This document shows positions 46,066-55,735 of a stretch of DNA of 64,000 bases, piece by piece. The translations under genes were made by a program, and so were the position numbers. The DNA comes from Paludibacteraceae bacterium (lineage in GTDB: Bacteria; Bacteroidota; Bacteroidia; Bacteroidales; Paludibacteraceae): the NCBI GenBank assembly GCA_024405875.1, contig JAKSOA010000009.1, positions 1-64,000 of the forward strand, written 5' to 3'. Under the pieces are notes generated by a model, which saw nothing but the letters and a program-made list of their open reading frames with translations, was not told the origin of the DNA and did no database searches. Each line of letters opens with the position of its first letter. Position 1 is the first letter of the stretch.

Positions 46066-48756
46066 ATAGACAATAGTCAGATAAATATCAAAGGGGCAAG
46101 GGTTAACAATCTGAAAAACATAGATGTTAGCATTCCTGCCGGTAAGTTTGTTGTAATTACAGGTGTCAGTGGCAGTGGCAAGTCGTCACTTGCCTTTGAC
46201 ACTTTGTATGCAGAGGGACAACGACGTTATGTGGAGAGCCTCTCATCATACGCCCGTCAATTTGTTGGTAATCAGCAACGTCCCGATGTTGACTTCATTG
46301 AGCATCTGCCGCCAGCCATAGCGGTGGAGCAGAAGGTGAAGACACGCAATCCACGCTCAACAGTAGGCACCTCCACAGAGATTTATGACTATCTCAAACT
46401 TCTTTTCGCCCGTATAGGCAAGACCATATCGCCCGTATCAGGGGAGGTTGTAACAAAGCATACCATAAAAGATGTACTTGACTATATAGCCTCGCTTCCG
46501 GAGGGGGAGAGAAGCGTATTGCTATCGCCGATAAATGACATTTCAAAACTTAGGGTTCTAAAAACACAGGGTTTCAGCCGTGTTTATGTGAATGGGGAAT
46601 TTGTAAGAATTGATGATTTTGATGGGACCGCTTACCCCGATGCCTCGCTTATGCTTGTTGTGGAGCGTTTTACGGCAAGTGCTGAGCAGTCTTTTCTAAA
46701 TAGAATGGCAGACTCAGTTGAGACCGCTTTCTATGAGGGTGGCGGAGTATGTTATGTGGGAGATAGGGAGTTTTCAGAGAATTTTGAGGCTGATGGTATA
46801 AAATTTGAGGAACCGTCAGAGCAACTGTTTAATTTCAACAGTCCTCTTGGAGCCTGCCCTAAATGTCAGGGTTACGGGAATGTCATAGGCATAGATGAGG
46901 ATTTGGTTGTCCCCAACAAGACGCTCTCAATATATGAGGAGGCGATAGCCCCGTGGCGTGGGAAGATAATGGGTGAGGATAAGCAAAATCTCATTAACAA
47001 TGCCTCTAAATTCGGTTTCCCTATACATAAACCATACTATGAACTTACACCGGCTCAGAAAAAACTTCTCTGGACGGGTAATGAATATTTTTATGGTCTT
47101 AATGAGTTCTTTAGGTTTGTAGAGCAGAACCAGTATAAGATACAGTACCGTGTAATGCTCAGTCGCTATCGTGGAAAGACAGTCTGCCCTGATTGTGACG
47201 GCACACGGCTAAGACGTGAGGCTCAGTATGTTAAGGTATGCGGCAAGTCCATATCAGAACTTACCTCAATGCCTGTCTCAAAACTTCTTGATTTTTTTAA
47301 CAACGCCACATTCAGTGACTATGAGGCTCAGGCGGCTCAGAAACTGCTTGTTGAGATTAAGACAAGGCTACAATATCTTGTGGATGTGGGGCTTGAGTAT
47401 CTGACACTGAATAGAGGCTCTAATACTCTATCGGGTGGTGAGAGCCAGCGTATAAACCTTGCTACATCTCTTGGCAGCAGCCTGGTGGGCTCTCTATACA
47501 TACTTGACGAGCCAAGCATTGGGCTTCATCCAAAGAATACAGAGCAACTTATAGGTGTCTTGCGTCGTTTGCAGCAGGTGGGGAATACTGTCGTGGTTGT
47601 GGAGCACGATGAGAATATAATCAAGGCTGCCGATTATGTGATTAACATAGGTCCCGGAGCCGGAAGACTTGGCGGAGAGGTGGTTTTTCAGGGTTTGCCG
47701 TCAGATTATGTTGATAAACTTGTTAAGACCCCGATACCAAAGGTTCGCCGCCGTTGGAGCAATTATATTGAGATTAAAGGTGTTACACAGAATAATCTAA
47801 AGAACTTGAGTGTGAAATTTCCGCTTGGAGTTATGACGGTTGTCACAGGTGTCAGCGGCAGCGGTAAGTCAACACTTGTAAAAGATGTCTTTTATGGTGC
47901 TGTGAAACGTTACAGGGGCGACGCTGTTGAGAAGGTTGGAAGTTTCGGAACTCTTGAGGGCAGCCTAAAACTGATTGACGGTATTGAATTAGTGGACCAA
48001 AATCCTATAGGAAAGTCATCTCGCTCAAATCCTTGTATATACCTTAAGGCTTTTGATGAGATAAGAAACCTATTTGCTGAGCAGCCTCTCTCAAAACAGA
48101 TGGGTTATTCCGCCGCCTATTTCTCATTCAATACTCCCGGCGGACGCTGTGAGGAGTGCCAGGGAGAGGGCACTATAGTGGTGCCTATGCAGTTTATGGC
48201 AGATGTTGTGCTGGAGTGTGAGGCGTGTCACGGTAAACGCTATAAGCAGGAGGTTCTTGATGTCAAGTATCGTGGCGTTAACATCTACGATGTACTTAAT
48301 ATGACTGTGAATCAGGCTATTGAGTTTTTTTCTGAGGATTCAGACCTTACGGCGCAAAAGATTGTGAGGCGTTTGAAACCGTTGCAAGACGTTGGTATCG
48401 GCTATATTAAGTTAGGGCAGTCATCAAGTACGCTATCCGGTGGTGAGAGCCAGCGCGTGAAACTTGCCTCCATTCTTGCATCGGGGAATCAGAAAAACCG
48501 CATATTCATATTTGATGAGCCTACCACAGGACTCCACAGTTCAGATATAGTAACACTTCTAAAGGCGTTCAACTCGCTTGTGGCAAAAGGTCACACATTA
48601 ATTATAATAGAACATAACCCCGATGTTATGGTTCAGGCAGACCACATTATAGACTTAGGTCCCGGGGGCGGTGATGAAGGCGGTAATATTGTGTTTGCCG
48701 GCACTCCTGAAGAACTAAGGAAGTGTAAGGAGTCAGAGACGGGAAGGTTTATTTAG
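46066..48756 (+). CDS. uvrA: Excinuclease ABC subunit A, apparent ATA start
   Basis: UvrA recognises DNA damage in nucleotide excision repair. From ATA 46066 the protein has 896 residues: [16 protein letters not shown], Walker [10 protein letters not shown] (33-41), [13 protein letters not shown], a UvrB-binding region, the ABC signatures LSGGESQR (both halves), and a second Walker [10 protein letters not shown]. The zinc pairs CPKC/CPDC and CEEC/CEAC are visible, while one CxxC pair of the classical first finger is replaced ([11 protein letters not shown]). I recall this as usual in Bacteroidetes. An in-frame stop at 46060 rules out an upstream start, and the next TTG (46198) would remove the first ATP site. 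Confidence 0.93.
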   Translation: MDNSQINIKGARVNNLKNIDVSIPAGKFVVITGVSGSGKSSLAFDTLYAEGQRRYVESLSSYARQFVGNQQRPDVDFIEHLPPAIAVEQKVKTRNPRSTVGTSTEIYDYLKLLFARIGKTISPVSGEVVTKHTIKDVLDYIASLPEGERSVLLSPINDISKLRVLKTQGFSRVYVNGEFVRIDDFDGTAYPDASLMLVVERFTASAEQSFLNRMADSVETAFYEGGGVCYVGDREFSENFEADGIKFEEPSEQLFNFNSPLGACPKCQGYGNVIGIDEDLVVPNKTLSIYEEAIAPWRGKIMGEDKQNLINNASKFGFPIHKPYYELTPAQKKLLWTGNEYFYGLNEFFRFVEQNQYKIQYRVMLSRYRGKTVCPDCDGTRLRREAQYVKVCGKSISELTSMPVSKLLDFFNNATFSDYEAQAAQKLLVEIKTRLQYLVDVGLEYLTLNRGSNTLSGGESQRINLATSLGSSLVGSLYILDEPSIGLHPKNTEQLIGVLRRLQQVGNTVVVVEHDENIIKAADYVINIGPGAGRLGGEVVFQGLPSDYVDKLVKTPIPKVRRRWSNYIEIKGVTQNNLKNLSVKFPLGVMTVVTGVSGSGKSTLVKDVFYGAVKRYRGDAVEKVGSFGTLEGSLKLIDGIELVDQNPIGKSSRSNPCIYLKAFDEIRNLFAEQPLSKQMGYSAAYFSFNTPGGRCEECQGEGTIVVPMQFMADVVLECEACHGKRYKQEVLDVKYRGVNIYDVLNMTVNQAIEFFSEDSDLTAQKIVRRLKPLQDVGIGYIKLGQSSSTLSGGESQRVKLASILASGNQKNRIFIFDEPTTGLHSSDIVTLLKAFNSLVAKGHTLIIIEHNPDVMVQADHIIDLGPGGGDEGGNIVFAGTPEELRKCKESETGRFI

Positions 48757-48781
48757 TTAAGAGTTAAAAAATAAAAGTTAT

Positions 48782-48817
48782 AAAAAAGAAGAGTTGATTT
48801 TTCAACTCTTCTTTTTT
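48782..48817. terminator. Bidirectional terminator between uvrA and rpsA
   Basis: AGAAGAGTTGA (48787-48797) pairs with TCAACTCTTCT (48802-48812); an A-run precedes and a T-run follows, so it can serve the convergent uvrA and rpsA transcripts. Confidence 0.9.
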
Positions 48818-48827
48818 AATGTTAATT

Positions 48828-48858
48828 AAGGCTTCGCCTTGATTAAGGGCTTCGCCTC
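48828..48858. repeat. Paired GGCTTCGCC mini-hairpins
   Basis: AAGGCTTCGCCTT (48828-48840) is a perfect 5-bp stem with a TTC loop, repeated as AGGGCTTCGCCTC 18 bases on. The region 48818-48912 is otherwise non-coding. Confidence 0.75.
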
Positions 48859-48912
48859 AGCATAATCAAAATAAATTTTGCTTCTGCGTTCGGCTTGCAC
48901 CTTAATTATTAA

Positions 48913-50766
48913 TTATTCAGCGTCATTTGCCTTCTCTTCCTTTTTAGCGGCTTTCTTAGCGGCAGGTTTCTTCTCTGTCTTAGCCTCACTCTTTGTAAGT
49001 TCAGCCTTTAGAGCGGCAAGAGCGTCAATATCACCAAGAGTTGTCTTCTCCACTACAGGAGCCTCCTCCTTCTTAGATGATTTCTTGCTCTTCTTTTCTA
49101 CCGGAGCCTCTTCACCTGCGGCAGCCTTTTGAGCATCCTCAAATATGCGGCTGTGAGATACAAAGATGCGCTTCTTATCCTCATTGAACTCAATTACCTT
49201 GAAGTCAAGTGTCTCACCAGCCTTAGCCTGAGAGCCGTCTTCCTTTACAAGGTGTTTAGGAGTTGTGAATGCCTCAAGACCCTCTTCAAGAGAGATGATG
49301 GCACCGTTGTCCTTCATCTCAACAATCTTACCTTGGTGGATTGTATCAACAGCGTATGTAGCCTCGTATGCACTCCAAGGATTCTCCTCAAGTTGCTTGT
49401 GACCAAGGCTCAAACGGCGGTTCTCCTTGTCAATTTCAAGAACTATTATCTCAATCTCAGTATCAAGAGATGTGAACTCAGATGGGTGTTTAACCTTCTT
49501 TGTCCAAGAGAGGTCAGAAATATGGATTAGTCCGTCAACGCCCTCCTCAAGTTCTACGAACACACCAAAGTTGGTGAAGTTGCGAACCTTAGCGGTATGC
49601 TTGCTGCCAATGGCATATTTCTCATCAATTGTAAGCCACGGGTCCTCTTTAAGTTGCTTGATGCCAAGTGACATCTTGCGCTCATCACGGTCAAGTGTAA
49701 GAATTTGAGCCTCTACAGTGTCACCAACCTTAACAAAGTCAGATGCAGAGCGGAGGTGCTGTGACCAACTCATCTCAGAAACGTGGATAAGACCCTCAAC
49801 ACCCGGAGCAATCTCAACAAACGCACCGTAGTCAGCAACAACAACAACCTTACCTGTTACCTTGTCACCAACCTTTAGGTCTGGGTCAAGAGCCTCCCAA
49901 GGTTGTGGGGTTAATTGTTTAAGACCAAGAGCAATACGTGTCTTCTCCTCATTGAAGTCAAGGATAACGACATTAATCTTCTGGTCAAGTGTAAGAATCT
50001 CTGATGGGTGGTTCACTCTGCCCCAAGAGAGGTCTGTAATGTGGATAAGACCATCTACGCCGCCAAGGTCAATGAAGCAGCCGTAAGGCTCAATGCCCTT
50101 AACGGTACCCTCAAGAATCTGACCTTTCTCCAAACGACTGATAATCTCTTTCTTCTGTTGCTCAAGTTCAGCCTCAATAAGAGCCTTGTGTGATACAACA
50201 ATATTTTTGAACTCAGAGTTGATTTTAACAACTTTGAACTCCATAGTCTTGCCAACGAATACCTCATAGTCACGTATTGGCTTAACGTCAATTTGTGAGC
50301 CCGGAAGGAATGCCTCAATGCCGAATACATCAACAATCATACCACCCTTTGTGCGGCTCTTTATGAAGCCCTTGATAATCTCGTCCTTCTCCAAAGCCTC
50401 ATTGACTCTGTCCCAAGAACGTGATGTGCAGGCTTTCTTGTGTGAAAGGATAAGTTGTCCTTTCTTATCTTCCTGTGATTCAATATAAACCTCTACCTTA
50501 TCACCAACCTTTAAGTCTGGATTGTAACGGAATTCACTCATAGATACAATACCGTCAGACTTGTAGCCGATGTTAACTACAACCTCACGTTTGTTCATTG
50601 AGATTACTGTACCCTCAACAACCTCACCTTGGTTGATTGAACTGAGAGTTTTGTCATAGGCGTCTTTCTGCGCCTCCTGGCTCATAGATGTCTCTACAGA
50701 GCCGTTTTCAAATGCACTCCAATCAAAATCTGCAGTGCCTTGAGCGTTAAACTGTTTTTTTGCCAT
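48913..50766 (-). CDS. rpsA: 30S ribosomal protein S1
   Basis: A 617-residue RNA-binding ribosomal protein needed for initiation on many mRNAs. It contains six S1 domains (about 50-550), seen as repeated GCFIDLGGVDGLIHITDLSW-type segments. A lysine/alanine/glutamate-rich tail follows (about 565-617) with KKAAKKE runs. Domains 3-6 are most regular. Most mRNAs in this phylum lack a Shine-Dalgarno, so S1 is likely important here. Confidence 0.97.
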   Translation of the reverse strand: MAKKQFNAQGTADFDWSAFENGSVETSMSQEAQKDAYDKTLSSINQGEVVEGTVISMNKREVVVNIGYKSDGIVSMSEFRYNPDLKVGDKVEVYIESQEDKKGQLILSHKKACTSRSWDRVNEALEKDEIIKGFIKSRTKGGMIVDVFGIEAFLPGSQIDVKPIRDYEVFVGKTMEFKVVKINSEFKNIVVSHKALIEAELEQQKKEIISRLEKGQILEGTVKGIEPYGCFIDLGGVDGLIHITDLSWGRVNHPSEILTLDQKINVVILDFNEEKTRIALGLKQLTPQPWEALDPDLKVGDKVTGKVVVVADYGAFVEIAPGVEGLIHVSEMSWSQHLRSASDFVKVGDTVEAQILTLDRDERKMSLGIKQLKEDPWLTIDEKYAIGSKHTAKVRNFTNFGVFVELEEGVDGLIHISDLSWTKKVKHPSEFTSLDTEIEIIVLEIDKENRRLSLGHKQLEENPWSAYEATYAVDTIHQGKIVEMKDNGAIISLEEGLEAFTTPKHLVKEDGSQAKAGETLDFKVIEFNEDKKRIFVSHSRIFEDAQKAAAGEEAPVEKKSKKSSKKEEAPVVEKTTLGDIDALAALKAELTKSEAKTEKKPAAKKAAKKEEKANDAE

Positions 50767-50832
50767 AATTAATTAAATTTTTGTAATTAGTTGTTTGACA
50801 TTATTTATAATCGCCAAAAGCGGCGGTCTCAA

Positions 50833-51945
50833 TTATTTGCAATATTGGTCTAAAATCTCTTTTATATGTGCCTCTTGTTTTGCCATAGCGTTTTGTTTCT
50901 TTTTTGTGTACTCACCTTTGTGGCTTCCAGTCATTATTATGCTCTTTTTTACCACAGGGAATGTATATGATACAGAAACAATAAGTTCATTGCAGTACAT
51001 TTTATGTGAGTACTCATTAGTTTCAACAGACAGAACGCTTGGAATAACAACACCTGTTTCCGGGTCTGTATATGTATCTGTGGCTTCTTGATACGCCTCA
51101 TATCTTTTTCCGTATCTGTTAGATGTTCCTATGTCATATAGGATGGAGAAATTCATATTCTTATACCCGAATCCAAAACCTATACCCCAGGTCCAATTGA
51201 ATGTCATTGATTGATGGTAAGCCTCACGTTGTTTTGGCTCAAGCACACTTGGGTCTGTCCAATTCACCAATTCGCCGTTTATATATTGTTTGCCGTTCAA
51301 GTAATCATATTCATAGTTGCACCAGTTGCCTGTAAATTCGTCTAAGGCTGAGAATTTCTCTTTGAATGACAGACCAATATTCAGTCTCGGTCCAGTCATT
51401 ACCCATATATTCCAATCTTTTGGCAATTCCCACGTGTAGGATAGGCGTACAGGAATATTCAAACCGTGATAAGTGGTGTTGTAATTTTTAAAGAAATCAG
51501 TGTTGTGATGTTCATTGCGCTCTTCCTTGCTGTCAAAAAGTTCCCCGTCTGTTGTGGCGAACTGATATTGCAGACCAAATCTCAAACCTAACCCGTGCTT
51601 GTCTGAAAATCTGTAGTCAAATGTGGGACCTAAGTGAAATCCGTGCATAAGAGGTACTCTGCCTACATCATTTCTAGTCTCCTTAACTGTTTTCTCAAGG
51701 GGGATTATTCCTTTTATAGAAGTTGCGGAGTATGTTGAGATATATTTTCCCGCTCTTGAAACTTCATAAATATCAGTGAATTTATCAAGGTTGGTGCCGT
51801 TTGGCTTAACCGTATGATAGTGCGTTGAACTCATTCTGAAGTCAAGCATATCATAGCCAGCCTCAACACCAATGTTCCAACTTGACGCTAAAGCCATGGT
51901 TGCAGTAGTAATAACTGTTGCGATTAGTAGAATTATTCTTTTCAT
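50833..51945 (-). CDS. Outer-membrane beta-barrel protein, function unknown
   Basis: A 370-residue protein with a signal peptide (to about residue 20, MALASS) and alternating-hydrophobic strands of a PorT-like or OmpA-like small barrel (WNIGVEAGYDMLDF, GLGLRFGLQYQFA, LIVSVSYTFPVV). After the last strand there is an unusual basic tail of about 35 residues (TGSHKGEYTKKKQNAM onward). The ATG at 51945 is chosen because it begins the signal peptide. It is longer than T9SS PorT, so that identity is not claimed. It has its own promoter and lies 66 bases before rpsA. Confidence 0.75.
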   Translation of the reverse strand: MKRIILLIATVITTATMALASSWNIGVEAGYDMLDFRMSSTHYHTVKPNGTNLDKFTDIYEVSRAGKYISTYSATSIKGIIPLEKTVKETRNDVGRVPLMHGFHLGPTFDYRFSDKHGLGLRFGLQYQFATTDGELFDSKEERNEHHNTDFFKNYNTTYHGLNIPVRLSYTWELPKDWNIWVMTGPRLNIGLSFKEKFSALDEFTGNWCNYEYDYLNGKQYINGELVNWTDPSVLEPKQREAYHQSMTFNWTWGIGFGFGYKNMNFSILYDIGTSNRYGKRYEAYQEATDTYTDPETGVVIPSVLSVETNEYSHKMYCNELIVSVSYTFPVVKKSIIMTGSHKGEYTKKKQNAMAKQEAHIKEILDQYCK

Positions 51946-51964
51946 ATAATTTTTTTTAGGCTTG

Positions 51965-51995
51965 CAAAGATACAATAAAAAAAGCAAAAACCAAA
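51965..51995 (-). promoter_or_regulatory. Promoter of the outer-membrane barrel gene
   Basis: On the minus strand TTTG (51995-51992), 19 bases, TATCTTTG (51972-51965). Its -33 element lies inside the terminator of the upstream amylase gene. Confidence 0.72.
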
Positions 51996-52019
51996 AGTTT
52001 TTAGGTTTTTGCTTTTTTT
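51977..52019 (-). terminator. Terminator after the amylase gene
   Basis: A 16-base inverted repeat (AAAAAAAGCAAAAACC at 51977-51992 with its complement at 52004-52019) around an 11-base loop, ending in Ts on the minus strand. Confidence 0.9.
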
Positions 52020-52036
52020 GTCAGACATAAGGCTGC

Positions 52037-54595
52037 TTACCAGCCGAAGTGCAGGTACTTTGAACCTTTATGCATATAGATGCCCGGGTGTACAGGGTAT
52101 TCGTATGTACGGCCAAGTAAATCGTGGTACAGATTGTCTCCAGGAGCCTCATTTACAGATTCCTGCTCAGCGTCCTCAAAAACGTCCTCAGCGTCAACTA
52201 GAGGGCATATTTTTGTAATTACGGTACTTGTAGGACCATTGCTGTTGTACATATAGTGGTTCTTGAAATCAAGATCCTGAGTTTGCGGACTACCGTTGCT
52301 GTTCCATATAATCTGTTTAGGTGTGCCATATTCCGCTGGAACTGTGAATTTATAAACTCCATTGCCAAGGCTTGTGGCGGAAAGTCCCGGCCAATTTGTT
52401 CCCTTAGCACCGCCCCAAATATGTACTTTTATGCTCTTCCCCCAATCATCTGGTTTGGTAAAGAATACCGCCATCTCATCTGCCGTTGTCAGACAAGGCT
52501 CTGTTACAGGTCCCGGAGGGGTTGGGTCATCTTCAAGTTCCATCTCTGTACCGTCCCATTTCTTAGGTGTCACGCCACCTCTTGATGAACTATATAGATA
52601 ATATGTGTCACTGCCAATCTTGCCAGGGGCTGGTGTCTTAGCGGTAGAGAGTACATAAACACGCATATTGCCTTTGCCTGAGAAGGATACGGAGAGTTGT
52701 CCGTTGGTAACGGTCTTAGTATCGCCTGTAATGGCATCTTTATAAGTTCCGTTCTCAATGCCTGTGAAGTTGGCGCCTCCTGAGATTGCCACAAGCACGT
52801 ATGAATCTACATTGCTGTCTGTGTAACGGCGTTTGAATGCGGCAACTGCACCGTTCCTGTTACAACCTGTTACAGAGTATTGTCCTTTACGCAGGGCAGG
52901 AATCGCCTGACGAATCTTATTCAGACGCATAAGGTGCTGAGACAAATGTTGTGAAAGTGTAGCCTCTGCGTTTGTGCCTGCCTGTGCTGTATATTCACCA
53001 AAGTTTGAGGCGGTTACATTACCTTTCATATATCCGCCAAAGTAGGCTCTACCTGTGTTGATAAGCGGTTCAAGAGCACCTTTGTCACAAATTTTACCTT
53101 TTTGGAACTGAACCTCTGAACCATAATATATACAAGGTATTCCACGATATGTGAACATCAAGTCCATATTCTCCGCCCAAGTATCCTCTGTTCCGTCAAA
53201 ACGGGTGTCCTCATCGGGACCGTAGTCGTGGGAGTCAACATATACAACATTAAATGTGGCATCATTGTAATACTTGTCTTGGTCTGGACGACCCATATTA
53301 AATGCTCCTTCAGCAGTTTTGAATGTCCAGTGCATAGGGAAATCAATCACATTAAGTCCGCTTGCCTTAGAGTAGTCTGGAGCGTGGTATGTGTTGCCAT
53401 TAAGAAGTGCGTTTTGTGATTGCGGACCTTTGAAATAGCCGAAATCATCATCACCCTGAGCCCACGCTGAAATATGGTTTGTATGGGTCTTGCACTCATC
53501 ACCCTCCATAGCCACTATGCTGTTCCAAGAGGTGGGGTCCGAATCCCACTCATAGTTTTTGCTCTCTGCCCATGTATAGTAGAAGGGAGATAGATTATCG
53601 TGTTGGCGATAGCAGATGTCACTGTTATAGCGTGCGCAAACCTCACCAAACATAAAGAATTTGCTTGCGGCGGCACCACGTTTGTTAAAGGCGTCAGCAC
53701 CAAGTTGTGTGAATTGAGGAATAAAGTTCTTGTTAAATGCAAGACGTGCTATATGCCCCGATGTATCAATACGGAAACCGTCAACACCCATCTGAATAAA
53801 TGTGTTGTAGCAGTTTACAAGATATTGTGATACGGCAGGGTTCTCTGTGTTAAGGTCAACGCAGTCACCGGCAATTTGAGCGAACCAACGTGTAGGGTCG
53901 TCCCAGTTGAAGTTAGCGAAGTGATGCCAATAGTTGTGTGAGTCATAGTTCTTTTTCTGCCCATTCTCATCATTTGAGTTCTTCATTTTTGAAAGACGTG
54001 CGGCATATTGTTTGCCTGGGTCTAATGACTCATAATTGTTTGGTAGCACACCGCCTTCACTTTGTGGAATGCGTACCATACACTCCTCAGCACTTGACTG
54101 GTCTTTTGTCCAGTCACGTTTGAACATAGGGCATAGGGTTGCCTCGCCAAAGTTACCTGTGTGGTTAATTACAATGTCAAGAATAATCTTCATACCACGT
54201 GCGTGTGCGGCATCTACAACCTCCTTGAAGCCTACGCCCGCAGATTCATAGCGGTGGTCAACTTTAGAGAAATTTGAAGCGTGATAGCCGTGATAGTCAA
54301 GTCCGCTGGCGTTCTCTACAATAGGTGTTACCCATATAGCGGTGAATCCCAACGCCTTAATGTAGTCCATTTTCTCAATAAGTCCTTTGAAATCGCCACG
54401 CCACTCTGAATCACCCTCATTGTGTCCGTCCCAGCAGTGTACGTTGTTTGTCTTATCGCCGTCAAAGAATCGGGTGGTCATTACAAAATAGATAGACTCA
54501 TCACGGAAATCGGTACGGGAGTCAAATGTGGAGAACGTCTGTGCGTTCAATGCCATACTTGTAATCAAGCATAGGGCAAGTAAAGATTTTTTCAT
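52037..54595 (-). CDS. Secreted GH13 alpha-amylase with starch-binding module
   Basis: An 852-residue secreted enzyme that should cleave alpha-1,4 glucans. Signal peptide (1-18), then a GH13 domain (about 25-590) with the nucleophile D277 in GFRIDT, general acid E318 in FGEVCARY and D457 in VDSHDYG. A beta-domain follows, then a CBM26-like starch-binding module (about 715-800: IKVHIWGG, WPGLSATSLG, IIWNSNG). The last 40 residues (NLYHDLLGRTYEYP, GIYMHKGSKY) resemble a short T9SS-type or Bacteroidales surface-sorting tail. No sus transport genes are adjacent, so it acts alone in this window. Confidence 0.93.
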   Translation of the reverse strand: MKKSLLALCLITSMALNAQTFSTFDSRTDFRDESIYFVMTTRFFDGDKTNNVHCWDGHNEGDSEWRGDFKGLIEKMDYIKALGFTAIWVTPIVENASGLDYHGYHASNFSKVDHRYESAGVGFKEVVDAAHARGMKIILDIVINHTGNFGEATLCPMFKRDWTKDQSSAEECMVRIPQSEGGVLPNNYESLDPGKQYAARLSKMKNSNDENGQKKNYDSHNYWHHFANFNWDDPTRWFAQIAGDCVDLNTENPAVSQYLVNCYNTFIQMGVDGFRIDTSGHIARLAFNKNFIPQFTQLGADAFNKRGAAASKFFMFGEVCARYNSDICYRQHDNLSPFYYTWAESKNYEWDSDPTSWNSIVAMEGDECKTHTNHISAWAQGDDDFGYFKGPQSQNALLNGNTYHAPDYSKASGLNVIDFPMHWTFKTAEGAFNMGRPDQDKYYNDATFNVVYVDSHDYGPDEDTRFDGTEDTWAENMDLMFTYRGIPCIYYGSEVQFQKGKICDKGALEPLINTGRAYFGGYMKGNVTASNFGEYTAQAGTNAEATLSQHLSQHLMRLNKIRQAIPALRKGQYSVTGCNRNGAVAAFKRRYTDSNVDSYVLVAISGGANFTGIENGTYKDAITGDTKTVTNGQLSVSFSGKGNMRVYVLSTAKTPAPGKIGSDTYYLYSSSRGGVTPKKWDGTEMELEDDPTPPGPVTEPCLTTADEMAVFFTKPDDWGKSIKVHIWGGAKGTNWPGLSATSLGNGVYKFTVPAEYGTPKQIIWNSNGSPQTQDLDFKNHYMYNSNGPTSTVITKICPLVDAEDVFEDAEQESVNEAPGDNLYHDLLGRTYEYPVHPGIYMHKGSKYLHFGW

Positions 54596-54623
54596 ATAAA
54601 TAGTATTTTTAGGTGTTTATTTG

Positions 54624-54658
54624 AAAGAATGAGGACTGATTAACAGCCCTCATTCTTT
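54624..54658. terminator. Hairpin after the GGGtGRT gene
   Basis: AAAGAATGAGG (54624-54634) pairs with CCTCATTCTTT (54648-54658), with partial pairing inside. There is no T-run on either side, so it may be a weak terminator or a 3' stabiliser. It lies 54 bases past the stop at 54712. Confidence 0.5.
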
Positions 54659-54711
54659 GTTGGTGAGATTACCTTCGGTCAGCAAGCAGTCTTCGCATAC
54701 GCTCAGAATTT

Positions 54712-55722
54712 TTACTTGCTAAGTGCAAGTGCCACATTTACAGCACATGCAACGGTACAACCTACCATAGGGTTGTTTCCTATGCCAAGGAATCCCATCA
54801 TCTCTACGTGAGCGGGAACTGATGATGAACCTGCGAACTGAGCGTCAGAGTGCATACGTCCAAGGGTGTCTGTCATACCGTATGATGCAGGACCTGCTGC
54901 CATGTTATCCGGGTGAAGTGTACGGCCTGTGCCACCACCGGAGGCAACAGAGAAATAAGGCTTACCTGCAAGGATACGCTCTTTCTTGTATGTACCTGCA
55001 ACAGGATGCTGGAAACGTGTAGGGTTGGTTGAGTTACCTGTTATGGAAACGTCAACATTCTCTTTCCAAAGAATTGCAACACCTTCACGTACATCATCAG
55101 CACCATAGCATTTAACTTTGGCACGAGGACCATCGCTGTAGGCTTTCTCCTTAATTACATTAAGCTTGCCTGTAAAGTAATCAAACTCTGTTTGTACGTA
55201 TGTGAAACCGTTTATACGGCTTATAATCATAGCGGCATCTTTTCCAAGTCCGTTAAGAATGCAACGTAACGGGTTTTTACGAACCTTGTTTGCCATCTCT
55301 GCAATCTTAATGGCACCCTCTGCGGCTGCAAATGACTCATGACCTGCAAGGAATGCAAAGCACTGTGTCTCCTCACGCAATAGACGTGCTGCAAGGTTAC
55401 CGTGTCCAAGACCTACCTTACGGTCATCAGCAACTGAACCAGGGATACAGAATGCCTGTAGTCCTATTCCTATTGCCTCTGCTGCATCGGCGGCATTCTT
55501 GCAACCTTTCTTAAGTGCTATGGCTGAACCTACTACGTAAGCCCACTTAGCGTTCTCAAAGCAAATCATCTGTGTCTCCTCACAGGTTTTGTAAGGGTCA
55601 AGACCTGCTTTCTCGCAAATCTCATTTGCCTCCTCTATACTATTGATTCCGTTCTCTTTGAGCGCTGCAAGAATCTGTTTCTCACGGCGGTCCTGACTTT
55701 CAAATTTTACTTCTCTAATCAT
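54712..55722 (-). CDS. GGGtGRT family protein, unknown function
   Basis: A 336-residue protein of the family named for its GGGTGRT motif (SVASGGGTGRTLHPDN here). It is well conserved in anaerobes but its role is not established to my knowledge. Other features are a conserved glycine-rich C-terminus (MMGFLGIGNNPMVGCTV) and several cysteines. The ATG at 55722 is chosen: AAGGAGG (55737-55731) lies eight bases before it and overlaps the upstream gene's stop. It forms a two-gene unit with the Fe-S-scaffold-like gene, which suggests a joint role, perhaps in metal or redox chemistry. Confidence 0.9.
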   Translation of the reverse strand: MIREVKFESQDRREKQILAALKENGINSIEEANEICEKAGLDPYKTCEETQMICFENAKWAYVVGSAIALKKGCKNAADAAEAIGIGLQAFCIPGSVADDRKVGLGHGNLAARLLREETQCFAFLAGHESFAAAEGAIKIAEMANKVRKNPLRCILNGLGKDAAMIISRINGFTYVQTEFDYFTGKLNVIKEKAYSDGPRAKVKCYGADDVREGVAILWKENVDVSITGNSTNPTRFQHPVAGTYKKERILAGKPYFSVASGGGTGRTLHPDNMAAGPASYGMTDTLGRMHSDAQFAGSSSVPAHVEMMGFLGIGNNPMVGCTVACAVNVALALSK

Positions 55723-55735
55723 AGCGGTATCCTCC

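Noticed and set aside
46204..48756. uvrA as a truncated gene starting near 46198-46204
   Set aside because: The first ATP-binding loop is encoded upstream in the same frame without a stop, so the gene is longer and starts at a non-standard codon.
50833..51945. Assignment of the outer-membrane barrel as T9SS PorT
   Set aside because: It is longer than PorT, lies away from the T9SS genes and carries an unusual basic tail; only a general barrel call is justified.
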